A stretch of DNA of 64,000 nucleotides from Saccopteryx bilineata (GCF_036850765.1 NC_089490.1:106634574-106698573), one strand, 5' to 3'; shown: positions 23,643 to 35,398, numbered from the stretch's first letter. Numbers and translations: made by a program. Notes: generated by a model not told the origin, from the sequence alone.

Positions 23643-23989
23643 GCCTGACTAGGCAGTGGTGCAGTGGATAGAACATTGGACTGGGTTGCAGAGGACCCAA
23701 GTTTGAAACCCTGAGGTCAAGGCTTGAGAGTGAGGTCACTGGCTTGAGTGTGGGATCATAGACATGACCCCATGGTCACTGGCTTGACCCCAAGGTCACT
23801 GGCTTGAAGCCCAAGGATGCTGGCTTGAGCAAGGGGTCAGTTGCTCTGCTGTAGCACCCCAGTCAAGGCACATATGAGAAAGCAATCAGTGAACAACTAA
23901 GTTGCTGCAACAAAGAACTGATCCTTCTCATCTCTCTCCCTTCCTGTCTGTCTATCCCTATCTGTTCTGATTCTCTCTCTGTCTCTGAT

Positions 23990-24022
<33 letters not shown>
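23643..24022 (+). mobile_element. tRNA-derived SINE, long type, with (CA)n tail
   Basis: The head 'aggcagtggtgcagtggata' is followed by 'ggtcactggcttga' units repeated about every 20-35 bp, a (CT)-rich zone and a (CA)n run at 23992-24022. A 6-bp AAGTTG occurs on both sides and is probably part of the target duplication. The (CA)n run generates spurious VCVCVC frames on the - strand. Confidence 0.85.
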
Positions 24023-24023
<1 letters not shown>

Positions 24024-24215
24024 GTTGGGTTGTTTGTTCTGTAGTTTCCCAGTTGGGACTTGGTGATGGGACATCCATGTATAAGCATTTGATTAGAAAG
24101 TCTTGATCGTATTTAGATTTGATTTCTCTCGGCAAGACCACTCTGGTGATGCTGTGTTCTCCACCAGAGACATGAAATATCTGATTATCCCTTTCTGTTG
24201 GTGTAGCAGGTGTTG
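24023..24215 (-). mobile_element. old L1 (L1M-type) 3' region, right part
   Basis: Continuation of the element interrupted at 23642: 'tgatttctctcggcaaga' then 'ggtgatgctgtgttctcc'. Confidence 0.55.
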
Positions 24216-24488
24216 ATGCTTATGCTGAAATTAATTTATTAGAGCTCACAAAATGGTTAGGCTTGAGTTCTTTGATTCCTTTTTCATTTATTAAGTAGAA
24301 TACTTTTTTAAAAAGAGACCACCTCATCTATTATTTGGTCACCCAATGGCATAGTCCATATAGAAAAGCTCAGTAAATACTGAATCCTTCTATTTACCAG
24401 ATTTTTGAATATGGAGTTAGTTTATTAGCATCTTCCAATATTGAGCAATTAGGGTTTTTGAGTGGTATCATTAAAACTCATAGAATTA

Positions 24489-24912
24489 TCCTGACCAGGC
24501 GGTGGTTCAGTGCATAGAGCATTGGACTGGGATCTAGAGGACCCAGGTTTGAAACCCTGAGGTCACCGGCGTGAGTGTGGGCTCATCTGGCTTGAGCGTG
24601 GGCTTACCAGCTTGAGCAAGAGGTCACTGGCTTGAGCGTGGGATCATAGACATGACCCCATGGTTGCTGGCTTCAGCCTCAGTCCAAGGTCATTGGCTTG
24701 AGCCCAAGGTCGCTGGTTTGAGCAAGGGGTCACTGGCTCAGTGGGAGCCCCCTGGTGAAAGTACATATGAGAAAGCCATCAATGAACAACGAAGGTGCCA
24801 CAAGGAAGGTGTCTTGATGCTTTTCATCTCTCTCCCTTCCTGTCTGTTCCTATCTGTCCCTCTCTCTGTCACCAAAACAAAAAAAAACCAAAAAAAAACC
24901 CCCAACTGATAG
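24489..24912 (+). mobile_element. tRNA-derived SINE, long type
   Basis: It has the same design as the copy at 23.6 kb, with more internal 'ggtcactggcttgagc' units. It ends in an A/C-rich tail. The 13-bp duplication ACTCATAGAATTA stands at 24476-24488 and 24913-24925. A 85-codon frame inside it is incidental. Confidence 0.9.
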
Positions 24913-24925
24913 ACTCATAGAATTA

Positions 24926-26130
24926 AATTTATTTGATAGGTTTCAATTCATATCAGTTATTATATTTAATCATGATCAAACTTTTATCACCTTTGGCCAG
25001 TGGAAGCCTCTTTAAATTGGCTTCTGGATCTTTTTAACAACTTCCCTTTCCTGCCCCCGGCATATTGACAGGAGCCCGGATTGAGCCCAAGTTTATTAGG
25101 CCATATGTGTGTTTAGTACAATGTCTGGCACCTAGTGAGTATTCAACAAATGGTAGATGTGAATGTTATGATTATTTAATAGAGATCTTAACCTTCTCAC
25201 ACAGGGCCAGTACTGTAACTTAGAATACCTGCCCTACCCAGCCATGAGTTCCTGGGACAAAAAGGAGTGGAGGGAGTTCCATCTCTCTCTCTCTTTTGAT
25301 GTAGCTCTGTTATTATCTCCACTCCTCTTACTAGCTCCTTGGTGAGATTGAGACCAGGGGAAATGAGCATATGTAATATAGCCCCTCCTGTCCTCTCCCA
25401 GAGGTGGGCTTCATCCACATGCTGTGTATGTTCCATTTGCACCTGCTTCCTGCATGAGCTGAGCAGCAAGGGCAGACCCAGCATCTGGAAGGGGTTGCCT
25501 GGAATTGGTGGGAGTGAGGGAGGAATGTAGAGAAAGCTACAGGATGAGTGTGTAAATTTAATTTAGTAGGAAGGAGTAGAGTCCTGCTTTAGGCTTTATG
25601 TGTAAGCTTTGTTCTCTAACCTATAAAGCAGATAGCATTGGTCCTTATTGAACTCCTCTTTCTGCTTCTCATGACTTGTCATCCAACAGAAAAAGGAGCA
25701 TGCTAAATAAACAGCTTAGACATGCCACCGCTTGCCTCCTTTGCCCCCAGTCATTGGCTTTGAGGTCCCACCCTTCCCATAGCCAACCTTGCCCAAAGTG
25801 ATGCAGAAGGCTCTTGTTAACATGCAGATATTACCTAGAAGAAGAGCTGTCAGGTATTAAACCCAACAAGCAAATCATCCAGTACATGTCTTAAAGAAGT
25901 GAGACAAGTATTCTATTAAGAAGCAAAGAGAGTCTTTCCATTTATAAACCTTTTATATTCAGGAAATTGAAGACTGTGCAGCTTGTACTGTACTTCCCAG
26001 CCAGTCCTGCAGCTGGGTGCACGTGTGTGCAATGGACTCCGAAATTGTTAAGGCCACATACCTGCCATACTGGAAGCCCCAACTCTGTTCCTTTTAGTTT
26101 GATTTGAAGTAAGCTCAAGGCTGATGGTTA
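24926..26130. other. unassigned sequence
   Basis: A MIR-like end ('gtctggcacctagtgagtat') lies at 25110-25160. Otherwise no repeat or exon is recognised. Confidence 0.3.
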
Positions 26131-26132
26131 GG

Positions 26133-26503
26133 GTATGTCTTAGTGTGCTTGGGCTGCTATAACGAAACACCATAAACTAGGTAGCTTATCCACAACAGAG
26201 ATTTATTTCTCACAGTTCTGGAGGCTTGCAGTCCAAGATCATGGTCAAGAACAGCATGGTCAAGTTCTGATGAGGGCCCTCTTCTAGCTTGAGGACCACT
26301 GACTTTCCATGTTCTCACATTGGTGGGAGGAATGAGGGAGCTGTCTGGGGCCTCTTTTATAAAGGCACTAATCCCATGCCTGAGGGCTCCATCCTTATGA
26401 TCTAAGTACCTCCCCAAAGTCCCACATTATAATACCATCACGTTAGGGATTAAGCTTCAGCATATGCATTTTTGAGGACATAACATTCAGTCTATTGCAG
26501 GGT
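26133..26503 (-). mobile_element. MaLR LTR
   Basis: 'gtgcttgggctgctataacg', 'ctcacagttctggaggcttg', 'gggcctcttttataaagg' and 'aggacataacattcagtc' mark a reversed MaLR LTR of nearly full length. Confidence 0.8.
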
Positions 26504-26665
26504 AGATGAAATAGACCCCAAATAATGATATATTAAATTAGATCAGAAATGTCTCTCGTGTAAAAATCGGAGCTGATGTAGTGACTCTGCTTCACAAAAG
26601 CATCAGGAGCAATAGCTCCTTCCATTTTTGGTTCAGAATTTAATCTTTGGCTATAGGAAATGAGA

Positions 26666-27058
26666 TTTTTTTTTTTTTTTTTCTGAAGCTGGAAACGGGG
26701 GAGACAGTCAGACAGACTCTCGCATGCACCCGACCGGGATCCACCTGGCACGCCCACCAGGGGGCGACGCTCTGCCCATCAGGGGGCGATGCTCTGCCCC
26801 TCCGGGGTGTCGCTCTGTCGTGACCAGAGCCACTCTAGCGCCTGGGGCAGAGGCCAAGGAGCCATCCCCAGCGCCCGGGCCATCTTTGCTCCAGTGGAGC
26901 CTCGGCTGCGGGAGGGGAAGAGAGAGACAGAGAGGAAGGAGAGGGGGAGGGGTGGAGAAGCAGATGGGCGCCTCTCCTGTGTGCCCTGGCCGGGAATCGA
27001 ACCCGGAACTTCTGCACACCAGGCCAACGCTCTACCACTGAGCCAACCAGCCAGGGCC
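26666..27058 (-). mobile_element. tRNA-derived SINE, GC-rich type
   Basis: A complete copy: poly-T tail, 'ctgaagctggaaacgggg', two tandem 'agggggcgacgctctgccc'-like units, GA-rich zone and reversed tRNA-like head ('gaatcgaacccggaac', 'ctctaccactgagccaacc'). AATGAGA flanks it at 26659-26665 and 27059-27065. Confidence 0.9.
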
Positions 27059-27115
27059 AATGAGAATTTTTTTATATGGGGCCAAAGAGGCACTGTGCTT
27101 TTACACTTCATTTTT

Positions 27116-27513
27116 TTTTTTTTTTTTTTTCATTTTTCTGAAGCTGGAAACAGGGAGAGACAGTCAGACAGACTCCCGCATGCGCCCGACCGGGATCCAC
27201 CCGGCACGCCCACCAGGGGCGACGCTCTGCCCACCAGAGGGCGATGCTCTGCCCATCCTGGGCGTCGCCATGTTGCGACCAGAGCCACTCTAGCGCCTGG
27301 GGCAGAGGCCACAGAGCCATCCCCAGCGCCTGGGCCATCTTTGCTCCAATGGAGCCTTAGCTGCGGGAGGGGAAGAGAGAGGCAGAGAGGAAAGCGCGGC
27401 GGAGGGGTGGAGAAACAAATGGGCGCTTCTCCTGTGTGCCCTGCCCGGGAATCGAACCTGGGTCCTCCGCACGCTAGGCCGACGCTCTACCGCTGAGCCA
27501 ACCGGCCAGGGCC
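27116..27513 (-). mobile_element. tRNA-derived SINE, GC-rich type
   Basis: Second copy in the same orientation only 57 bp from the previous one. The 14-bp duplication TACACTTCATTTTT at 27102-27115 and 27514-27527 shows it inserted independently. A 235-codon frame spanning both copies (26789-27496) is an artefact of GC-rich SINE sequence. Confidence 0.92.
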
Positions 27514-27557
27514 TACACTTCATTTTTAATTGACTATTAGTCACTCTCAGTCTTTGG

Positions 27558-27872
27558 TTATCTTGCCCCAAAGTGAACATTGTTTTCCAGCAACAGCTGT
27601 TCAATTCCGTTGCCTTTATAAGGATTATTTCCTCCATATTTTTCAAAAGGTTGATATGTACCTTTTCTTCTACCTGCATCCTGTTCTATTTTATTGCTGG
27701 TGGCAGTTTTACCAGTCTCACCACTGTCCTCTAAATTCCACGTATCAACAGTATTAGGGTTCTCATTTCCTGTCGACTGGCAGGTGGTCCAGCTCCAGTT
27801 CCATTTAAGCATTTCTTTTCTCAGACTACTCCTGCTGTCACCTGGCAGGGTGGGTCCCCAGGAAGCGGCCAC
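27558..27872 (-). other. unassigned 104-codon frame of protein-like composition
   Basis: The - strand frame runs ATG to stop and reads as a hydrophilic peptide with segments such as STGNENPNTVDTWNLED and RRKGTYQPFEKYGG. Composition is balanced, unlike SINE or simple-sequence frames. I recognise no family. It could be a relic of an old retroelement Gag or a retrocopy; no poly-A tail or target duplication was found. Confidence 0.25.
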
Positions 27873-28284
27873 TGGGACGAGCTCAGACCGCAGCAGGTCT
27901 AATGGGCAGTGTGCTCAGGACGGAGACCTGTGGCGGAAGGGCGTCAGCAGGGCTGAGCGGAGAAAGGAGTGAGACCGCACCTCAGGTTCAAGGAAGGTCT
28001 CCGCTGACTGCTGGGGAGCCCCGAAGCTTGGAGGACCCCTCACACTTGTCTCAAGTTTGGGCAAGAAGCGAATTCTTGATGTCCCAGCATTGACCAGTTA
28101 TCACTGTGGGCATGCCCTGGGAAGGCGGAGTGTCCTTGAGTGGGGTGGGGGGCTTTTTTTTTTAGGAAAAAAGGAGCAGTTTAAAGGAGCAGTTTCTGAG
28201 AGTGCTGGCTGTTCAAGGCCCTCAGCCAGCAAAACTCCCAGCAGCAGAAGGAATAAAGAAAAAATAACAGGCACAGTAATGTAT

Positions 28285-28660
28285 AGATCTGCTCATCAAG
28301 AAGTGGAGTCTGTTTTTCCTTCCCTTGAATTTGTCATGGCCTTGTGACTGGCTTTGGTTAATGGGACAGTAGCATTTTTGATACAAGAGATTCTTGAGAA
28401 GTGTTTGTCCATCGGGGTTACTGTTCTCTTGCTATTGAGTCCTTTCCACCAGCACGGTCGTGAAGAAGCCCGGGCTAGCTCACTGGAGAGGAGAGAGGCC
28501 TCACTCCCCTCAGGGGAGCCCCAGACATGTGAATGTGTCATCCTAGCCCCAGATGGACCACCAACAGGCCCTAAGGATCATGGGAAAGAATACGTTTATC
28601 ATTTTCAGCCACTAAATTTCAGGTGTCATTTGTTACAGAGCAAAAATTTATTGATGAGCG
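28285..28660 (+). mobile_element. MaLR (MLT1-type) LTR
   Basis: 'catggccttgtgactggctt', 'gaagaagcccgggctagc' and 'cagccactaaatttcaggtg' then 'tttgttacagagcaaaaat' follow the layout of an MLT1-type LTR on +. Confidence 0.7.
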
Positions 28661-29180
28661 GGCCAGCGTGAATCTGGCATTTGGTCTGAACAAATGGGGA
28701 AAATGTTTTGGGATTTGGCAAACTTATATAGTTTTATTCCACCTTTCCAGCTTTCTAGATTTCTGGTAAAACTCTAGCCAAACCCATGTTTTCTTCAGAG
28801 TCTTTACAAAGCACCCTTTCAATTATCCAACTCAGCTCAGAAAGGAGAATATAAGAGGCCTTTACCATTCATATTTGCTAAAGAAAATACATGCTTTCAG
28901 TGCTGCCAGTGCTACGGAACAGAAAACAATCACTACTGCAGAAACCAAGGACTGCCGTTTGATCACTAATGTGCTAAAGAGGGCAGTAGGCTGACGATTT
29001 GCTGAACCGAGTTTCCGGAGAAGCATTTGAGAACACCAGGCAGTGAATTATGTTGACATGTGCTAAAATAAAAAATAAAAAAGTCAAAAGAAAATGTGAA
29101 TCAAGCACTTTTGTGTTGTTTACTGGAAAAGTATTTTCTTTGTACATAGTTCTTGACACTTGTAAAATGTTTGTTTAATG

Positions 29181-29210
29181 AATGGATGGATGGATGGATG
29201 GATGGATGAA
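29181..29210. repeat. (GGAT)n microsatellite
   Basis: About seven GGAT units run from 29181 and degrade into 'gaatatatgaatgg'. Confidence 0.95.
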
Positions 29211-29499
29211 TATATGAATGGTAGGAATATGTGCTACAGTGCTTGAAAAATCCATGCTGCCCTGTTTTGAGATCGTGGGAGGATCAAAATGGCATTATAA
29301 TATTATAGGAATGGGGTTTAGTAATCTTAAAGATTTTTCTTCCCAGAACCTGTAGAACCTTACTCAGATCCTAGGGCCACCATGTCCATAGACATGTTGA
29401 TCCCTCTTTATTTCTCAATTTTCCCTCTGAAAACAGAGGACTGGACCAGATGGAAAGCCTTGGAGAAAGAGTGGTCTTGGTTTACTTCCTTACTCGGCC

Positions 29500-29670
29500 T
29501 CTTGCCAGTGCTGTGTATGTGACCTTGGGCAAGTTACTCACACTGTGCCTCAGTTTCTAAATCTGTATAGTGAAGCAGTAATACTCCTTGTAGGGTTGTT
29601 GGGAGACTTAGGGATAATATATGTAAAGTGCCTGGAATGTAGGTTCTAAATAGCTGGAAATTATTAATAA
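29500..29670 (+). repeat. MIR
   Basis: 'gtgaccttgggcaagttact', 'gtgcctcagtttctaaatct' and 'ttgttgggagacttaggg' are a clear MIR series. Confidence 0.8.
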
Positions 29671-31984
29671 TGGGTAAGTTGTAGACTGGTGTAGTGTGAG
29701 GAGAATAAAACCTAGATATTCTAATGGACCCCATGAAATCTAGTGTGTCTGGTTTTATGCATAATTGTTAAATATTGGGGGAATCCCTCTGTGGCCATTT
29801 AACTCCACATCTTCGTTTAGAATTCTGAACTCTTTCTGACTATTCTTGCCTCCAGCCCCCCACGGGGACAAGTCACATTTCTCAAGCTGCTAAATCGAAC
29901 GACAGCTGCCTTTTATCCCTTATGTTTCTCATTTCAAAATGTTGTTTTGAATATTTTCAGCTACTAAGCACCAACTTATAATTTTTTTTTGCAGATTTCA
30001 GATGCCTGCCTTTGCGTTTTGCATTATGCTGCGGTTTCCTACTCATTTGCTCCGCCCTTTAATTGCTCCACCAGCACTTAGTCTCCCTGCCTGCCAAGAC
30101 CGTCTACCCCTTTTCCTAATATTCCCAGCTGTCCCCGAGGGACTGTCCTTAAGCCAAGGAGCTCTCGAATACTTTGCAGAATTGCAAGCCCTCTGTTTAT
30201 CCTGCTCCCGCCCGTCAGTGTTCGGGCAGTTATCTCACTTGGGCTCCCATTTCCTGGTCTTATTCTTGGCTCCCTGCCAGTCATCACACTTTCAGATGAA
30301 ATCCTGCCTCTCCTCACAGAAGGGAAAGGCTGTTTCCATTCATGGAATGCTCATTGGCCACAAAGATGCTACACCCTCGCCACAGGCAGAGAGTTCTCAG
30401 GTTTCCTGACATGCTCAGGGCAAGGTTGGGGGGGTGGGGTGAGCTCTGGTCCCAATAGTTATTTACAATAATGGCAAGTCAGGCTCCAGAACAGTGTGGT
30501 CTTTGTGGTGACAGGGAGCAAGCTGGGACTGTCAGTGCTAAGTGACCTGGAGATGGGTGTCTGTACCATGACCGAGCCTCGGTTTGTTTATTGTGAGATG
30601 GGAATCGGAAGAATACTCACTTGGCAGTGTTACTGTGAGGCTTGTGAGTGGAAAGGACTTTGCCCACGGCCTGCCTGGACAATGACATTTGCTCCATAAA
30701 TGTTGTATTTTCTCCCCTCTTACTGGTGGCTAAGTCCTTCTAGCCAGTCAGTCTCAGCAAGAAGAGAATGGCACCTCACAGTGTTTAATGAAGACAGTGT
30801 GACAGAAGGAATAGGTCTTGATTTACAGAGGTGTGGGCCAGGGAGGAGAACCACCCTGCGACCAGCAAGAGCCAGAAGGCACAGCTTGTGCTGCAGGGCA
30901 GTGCAGGGGTGTGGGTCCACCCACACCTGGTCAGAGCTGCAGCCATGATGCAGGTCGGAGCACATACTGGCACTGAGAAAGTGTTTTGAAGTCTTAGCAG
31001 ACTTAGCTCATTTCTTGCCCTCTTTCCCAGGGTTCTAGATTTCACATAAAACCTAGGCAAACCCAAGTTTTTTGTTTGTTTGTTGGTTGGTTGGTTGAAG
31101 TTAAGGTGGTTGAATAGGGACTGTGGCTCAGGTGGAGGACTGCTGCCACTACTAAAGTTATAGCCCATCAGAGATCTTCCTGCCCGTGATTTCCATTGGC
31201 TGAACCCACCTGGGAGCCAGTGAGTGAGGGGTTTGGGTGATGAACTCCAGACGCTGACCTCCTGAGCACAAAGAAAGGCAGAGAACAGTGGAGAATGGAC
31301 CTGGAGGGGCAGAGAATCATCTTGTCATTTGTCGCTTAGTTTAGCCAGACACTTTGGGCAAGGCTCTGAGCCTCAGTTTCCTATAAAGCGGGTATAAAAC
31401 TAACCTGTTCATCTACCCCACGGGGCTATCGTGAAGATCATCATTTACTCTGCAGGGCGAACCTCCTCTTTGTCAGCATGATCCCATCCAGTGCTTTAAC
31501 AACCAGTTCAGATACCATGCAGAGGGCCTTGGGACTCGGTGGGTTGTCAGTGGTGGTTTGGCCAACCTCTCTAACTGTGGGATCATGGGCAAGTGACTTA
31601 GCCTTCTGAGCCTCAGCTGCTGTCTTACTTCGAGTTCCCCCAAAAGCAGATCCTGAGACAAGTATCTGAGTGTATGTGATTTATATGGGAGCTGATTGCA
31701 GGAAACAGAGTGGGGAGTGAGGCAGAGAAGGGAGGAAAGTGAGTTGTGGGTCTTATCAGCCCCCGGAGACTGTGTAGGACACATCCCTGGATTATACTGC
31801 TTCAGGGTGAGGGAGCTGGGGTGTTTTTCGCTCCCACCCCTCATTGGCTGAAGGTTGCTCCTGGGTTAACTCCCTGGCCTTTCCTGGCTGCCTTTATGTG
31901 CACAGAAGCAACTAAGTCAGCCAGAGAGACATAGGAAGCCACATATAGTGGATGTCCTCCAGTGAGCCAGGAGAAAATGTCTGG

Positions 31985-32140
31985 GAGACCGATGGCATCT
32001 GCTTTGGTTTCCCAATTTGTATAATGGGGATGATGCCTATCTCACAGGGTGGTTGTGAAGATTAAATAATTAATGTTAAAACGATTAAATGTCTGACAAG
32101 TACCAGGCCCAGAGCAGGTATTCGATAAATAGAAGGCATT
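31985..32140 (+). repeat. MIR
   Basis: 'tttcccaatttgtataatgg' and 'gtggttgtgaagattaaat' mark the 3' half of a MIR. Confidence 0.7.
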
Positions 32141-32699
32141 CATTATAAGATGGGTAAAATATTCATGTATTACAGATGGAGGCAAATGGAACTCAAATGA
32201 GTTAAGACATTTGCCCTAAATCACAAAGACTGAGTGGCCAAGTCAGCTCCGACTCCAGGCCTGCTCCCTTTCACTCTGCGTGCTGCCTCCTGCTAATGGA
32301 CTATACATGGAGAGCATTTTTGCATCATAAAGTGTGAGAAGCTCCATAAACATAAAATGTTTGTAGCCCCAGACGTGCGAGCTCAGATCCAACCGAAGTG
32401 GAGTCTGGGTAGCTCCTCGCTCAGCCCTGATCCTCATAAGCTCCAATATATGTTTTCTTAGTCCCCTGGGGCTTTCCATTCTGTGCCCAACAGTCCCCAG
32501 CCTTTCATTAGTGATGCCTAGGTGTCTCCACGTATTTCAAGGGGTGCCAGAAAGTCTCCAGACAAAATAAAATATGCCATAAAACACGAAGGGCATAAAA
32601 CTCTAGACACCTTATTCTTCATGTAATGTTTCCTTTTAAAAACAAATATTTTGAAATGCCCTCTTTACTATCCTGCTGATACACACATAAAAACTAATA

Positions 32700-33192
32700 A
32701 AATGCATAACTAAAAATATTGTCATTAAAGAAACACAACACAAAATTTACCATTTTAACCATTTTTAAGCACACGAGTCAGTGGCACTGAGCACATTCAC
32801 AGTGTTCTGAAACCATCACCACCATCCATCTGCAAAACTTTTCTCATCTTCCCAAACTGAAACTCTGTGTCTAGTAAACAATAATTCCTTATTCCCTCTC
32901 CACCTGACCTCTGGAAACCAACATTTTACTTTCCATCTCTATGAATTTGACTTTTCTAGGTATCTCATATAAGTAGAATCTCACAGTGTTTGTCCTTTTG
33001 TGATTACCTTATTTTACTTAGCACCATTTCCTCAAGGTTCACCCATGTTATATCATGTGTCAGAATTTCCTTCCTCTTTAAAGCTAAATACTATTCTACT
33101 GTATGTGTGCACTATATTTTATTCATTCATCTACGGATGGACACTTGGATTGCTTCTACCTTCTGGCTACTGTGACTAATGTTGCTATAAAC
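32700..33192 (-). mobile_element. old L1 fragment, left part
   Basis: 'accattttaaccatttttaa', 'atttgacttttctaggtatc' and 'ctacggatggacacttggat' are the reverse of an old L1 ORF2/3' region. A hAT element interrupts it at 33193; it resumes at 33972 with 'agtcccattgtcaattc'. Confidence 0.75.
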
Positions 33193-33963
33193 CAGGGGTT
33201 GGGAATATTTTTGGCTGAGAGAGCCATGAACGCCACGTATTTTAAAATGTAATTCCATGAGAGCCATACAACGACCCGTGTACCTTACGCATTATCCAAT
33301 AAAAATTTGGTGTTGTCCTGGAAGACAGCTGTGATTGGCTCCAGCCACCTGCAACCATGAACATGAGCAGTAGGAAATGAGAATGGATTGTAATACATGA
33401 GAATGTTTTATATATATATATATTTATTTTATTTTATTTTATTTTATTTATTTATTTATTTATTTTTGTATTTTTCTGAAGCTGGAAACGGGGAGAGACA
33501 GTCAGACAGACTCCCGCATGTGCCCGACCGGGATCCACCCGGCACGCCCACCAGGGGCGACGCTCTGCCCACCAGGGGGCGATGCTCTACCCCTCCGGGA
33601 CGTCACTCTGCCGTGACCAGAGCCACTCTAGCACCTGGGGCAGAGGCCAAGGAGCCATCCCCAGCGCTCTGGCCATCTTTTGCTCCAATGGAGCCTTGGC
33701 TGCGGGAGGGGAAGAGAGAGACAGAGAAGAAGGAGGGGGGGCGGGGGTGGAGAAGCAAATGGGTGCTTCTCCTATGTGCCCTGGCCGGGAATCGAACCCG
33801 GGTCCCCCGCATGCCAGGCCGACGCTCTACCGCTGAGCCAACCGGCCAGGGCCTGTTTTATATTTTTAACACTATTTTTTTTTATTGAAGATTTGTCTGC
33901 AAGCCAGATGCAGCTATCAAAAGAGCCACATCTGACTCGTGAGCCATAGGTTCCCGACTCCTG
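33193..33963. mobile_element. non-autonomous hAT element, carrying a SINE
   Basis: Ends are CAGGGGTTGGGAA and the inverse TTCCCGACTCCTG. The 8-bp duplication CTATAAAC at 33185-33192 and 33964-33971 is perfect, as expected of hAT. Without the SINE at 33414-33853 and one copy of its duplication the element is about 320 bp. Subterminal 'gagagccat' and 'aagagccaca' motifs are the inverted inner parts. No transposase is present. Confidence 0.9.
33414..33853 (-). mobile_element. tRNA-derived SINE, GC-rich type, inside a hAT element
   Basis: A complete - strand copy with an expanded ATTTT/ATTT tail at 33414-33470. TGTTTTATAT flanks it at 33404-33413 and 33854-33863. A 163-codon frame on + across it is incidental. 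Confidence 0.92.
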
Positions 33964-33971
33964 CTATAAAC

Positions 33972-34140
33972 ATAAGTGGACAAACTTGAGTTACCTATTC
34001 GAGTCCCATTGTCAATTCTTTTGGGTATATAGCCAGAAATGAAATTGTGGGCCATCGGTAATTCCCTGTATAACTTTCTGAGGAACTTTCATGCTGTTTT
34101 CTGTAGTGCCTGCACCATTTTACATTCCCACTAGCATCAC
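33972..34140 (-). mobile_element. old L1 fragment, right part
   Basis: Continues the L1 cut at 33192: 'tcttttgggtatatagcc', 'ttcatgctgttttctgtag' and 'acattcccactagcatcac'. Confidence 0.75.
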
Positions 34141-34588
34141 TGTTTTATAAAAGAGAAAAATAGGGAAGTCCTCTGTAACTAAATAGAGGCTGGCACTGGA
34201 CTGCATAGAGACCCAAGGCGGGAGTTCCACATCTGCCCTGAATGCCACAGCGGCAGCCAATGCCCGGGGCAATGCATCCTAGGCTCTTTATTGAGGGCAC
34301 TGACGTCAGCGATTTTCCAAAAGCAATCAGCAAATTAAGCATAGCATTGCCTGGATTAAACTTGTTATGTTTCTAGAGATTTGAGTGTTTATTAAAATTG
34401 ACATGATTTGAAGGGTCTCTGTACTTAATTAAAGATAATACAGCATGAAGTAAAAGAGTAAAAGAGGATGGGGGCAAATTGACAGGTCCACTAAGGTGCT
34501 AGTAATTCATAACCCAAATTTCATCCCCTTTTCCCATGGGACTTAAACAATGGAGACAGGAGTGTGACAACAGTCCCTTACCCTAAAC
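34141..34588. other. unassigned unique sequence with a CRE-like octamer
   Basis: No repeat was recognised. A palindromic TGACGTCA lies at 34301-34308 in locally GC-richer sequence with a nearby CCAAT (34257). A regulatory role is only a possibility. Confidence 0.25.
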
Positions 34589-34940
34589 CAGGGGTAGTCA
34601 ACCTTTTTATACCTACCGCCCACTTTTGTATCTCTGTTAGTAGTAAAATTTTCTAACTTCCCACCAGTTCCACAGTAATGGTGATTTATAAAGTAAGGAA
34701 GTAACTTACTTTATAAAATTTATAAAGCAGAGTTACAGCAAGTTAAAGCATATAATAATAATTACTTACCAAGTACTTTATGTCGGACTTTTTGCTAAGT
34801 TTGGCAGAATAAATATTTATAAAATAACTTACTGTAGTTAAATCTATCTTTTTATTTATACTTTGGTTGCTCCGCTACCACCCACCATGAAAGCTGGAAT
34901 GCCCACTAGTGGGCGGTAGGGACCAGGTTGACTACCACTG
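34589..34940. mobile_element. non-autonomous hAT element, complete, 352 bp
   Basis: Starts CAGGGGTAGTCAACC and ends with the inverse GGTTGACTACCACTG. The perfect 8-bp duplication CCCTAAAC is at 34581-34588 and 34941-34948. The interior is AT-rich and non-coding. Intact ends and target duplication indicate a relatively recent insertion. Confidence 0.93.
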
Positions 34941-35254
34941 CCCTAAACTCATTCTCACTTCAACCTGTTTCTTTTTTATTGTACCTCAGGGTTAGTTAAT
35001 TGTGCTTTTCACTTTGTAACCAGTGATCTGCTCCTGCAAAGCTCTTGTTTCATTGATTTGTTACCCCCTTGTGGCTGCATTTCGTGCATCTTCCTCTCAG
35101 AGCTGCATAGGCAGTTACTCTTACTGTGTTTTCTACATATATTTGACCTTGTATGTTTCTAGCAAAATAGATTGTTTTGTTCTGAATGTTCATGTAATTG
35201 CCAATTGAAGTGTGAAAATAGATTTTAATTAATAATAATGTATTAAAAATATTG

Positions 35255-35398
35255 GTTTATTAACTATAACAAATACGCCAGTGTAAGATGTTAATCATTG
35301 GTGAAATGAGTGCCAGGTACGTGGGAACTCAGTACTGACTTAGTTTTTCTGTAGATGTAAAAAATAAAGCCTGTTAAAAATGTAAAAAAAAAAAAAAA
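35255..35398 (+). mobile_element. old L1 3' end with poly-A
   Basis: 'gtgtaagatgttaatcattg', 'gtgggaactcagtactga', 'tttttctgtagatgtaaa' and 'aataaagcctgtt' then A15 match an old L1 3' terminus on +. Confidence 0.5.

Larger units (their letters stand above)
28661..32699. other. mostly unassigned with MIR and L2-like remnants
   Basis: MIR cores are seen at about 29500-29670, 30530-30700, 31340-31450 and 31985-32140 (all +). An L2-like stretch at 29995-30400 explains a 135-codon frame there. The segment 31627-31960 resembles an old LTR. No exon is supported. Confidence 0.45.

Noticed and set aside
23992..24022. Cysteine/valine-rich peptide frames on -
   Set aside because: They are translations of a (CA)n microsatellite.
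24540..24760. CRISPR-like array of short repeats
   Set aside because: The spaced 'ggtcactggcttgag' units are irregular, belong to a SINE body, and the genome is mammalian.
26789..27496. 235-codon open frame on +, longest in the window
   Set aside because: It runs through two independent GC-rich SINE copies and the sequence between them; similar frames appear in other copies (33.4 kb, 45.0 kb), so it reflects SINE composition.
30002..30409. 135-codon + frame after a good-looking acceptor
   Set aside because: The sequence resembles an old L2 3' region, and the peptide has no recognisable feature.
34301..34308. TGACGTCA (CRE) as a promoter element, also at 13572-13579
   Set aside because: Single octamers occur by chance in 64 kb; no transcription start or CpG island accompanies them.
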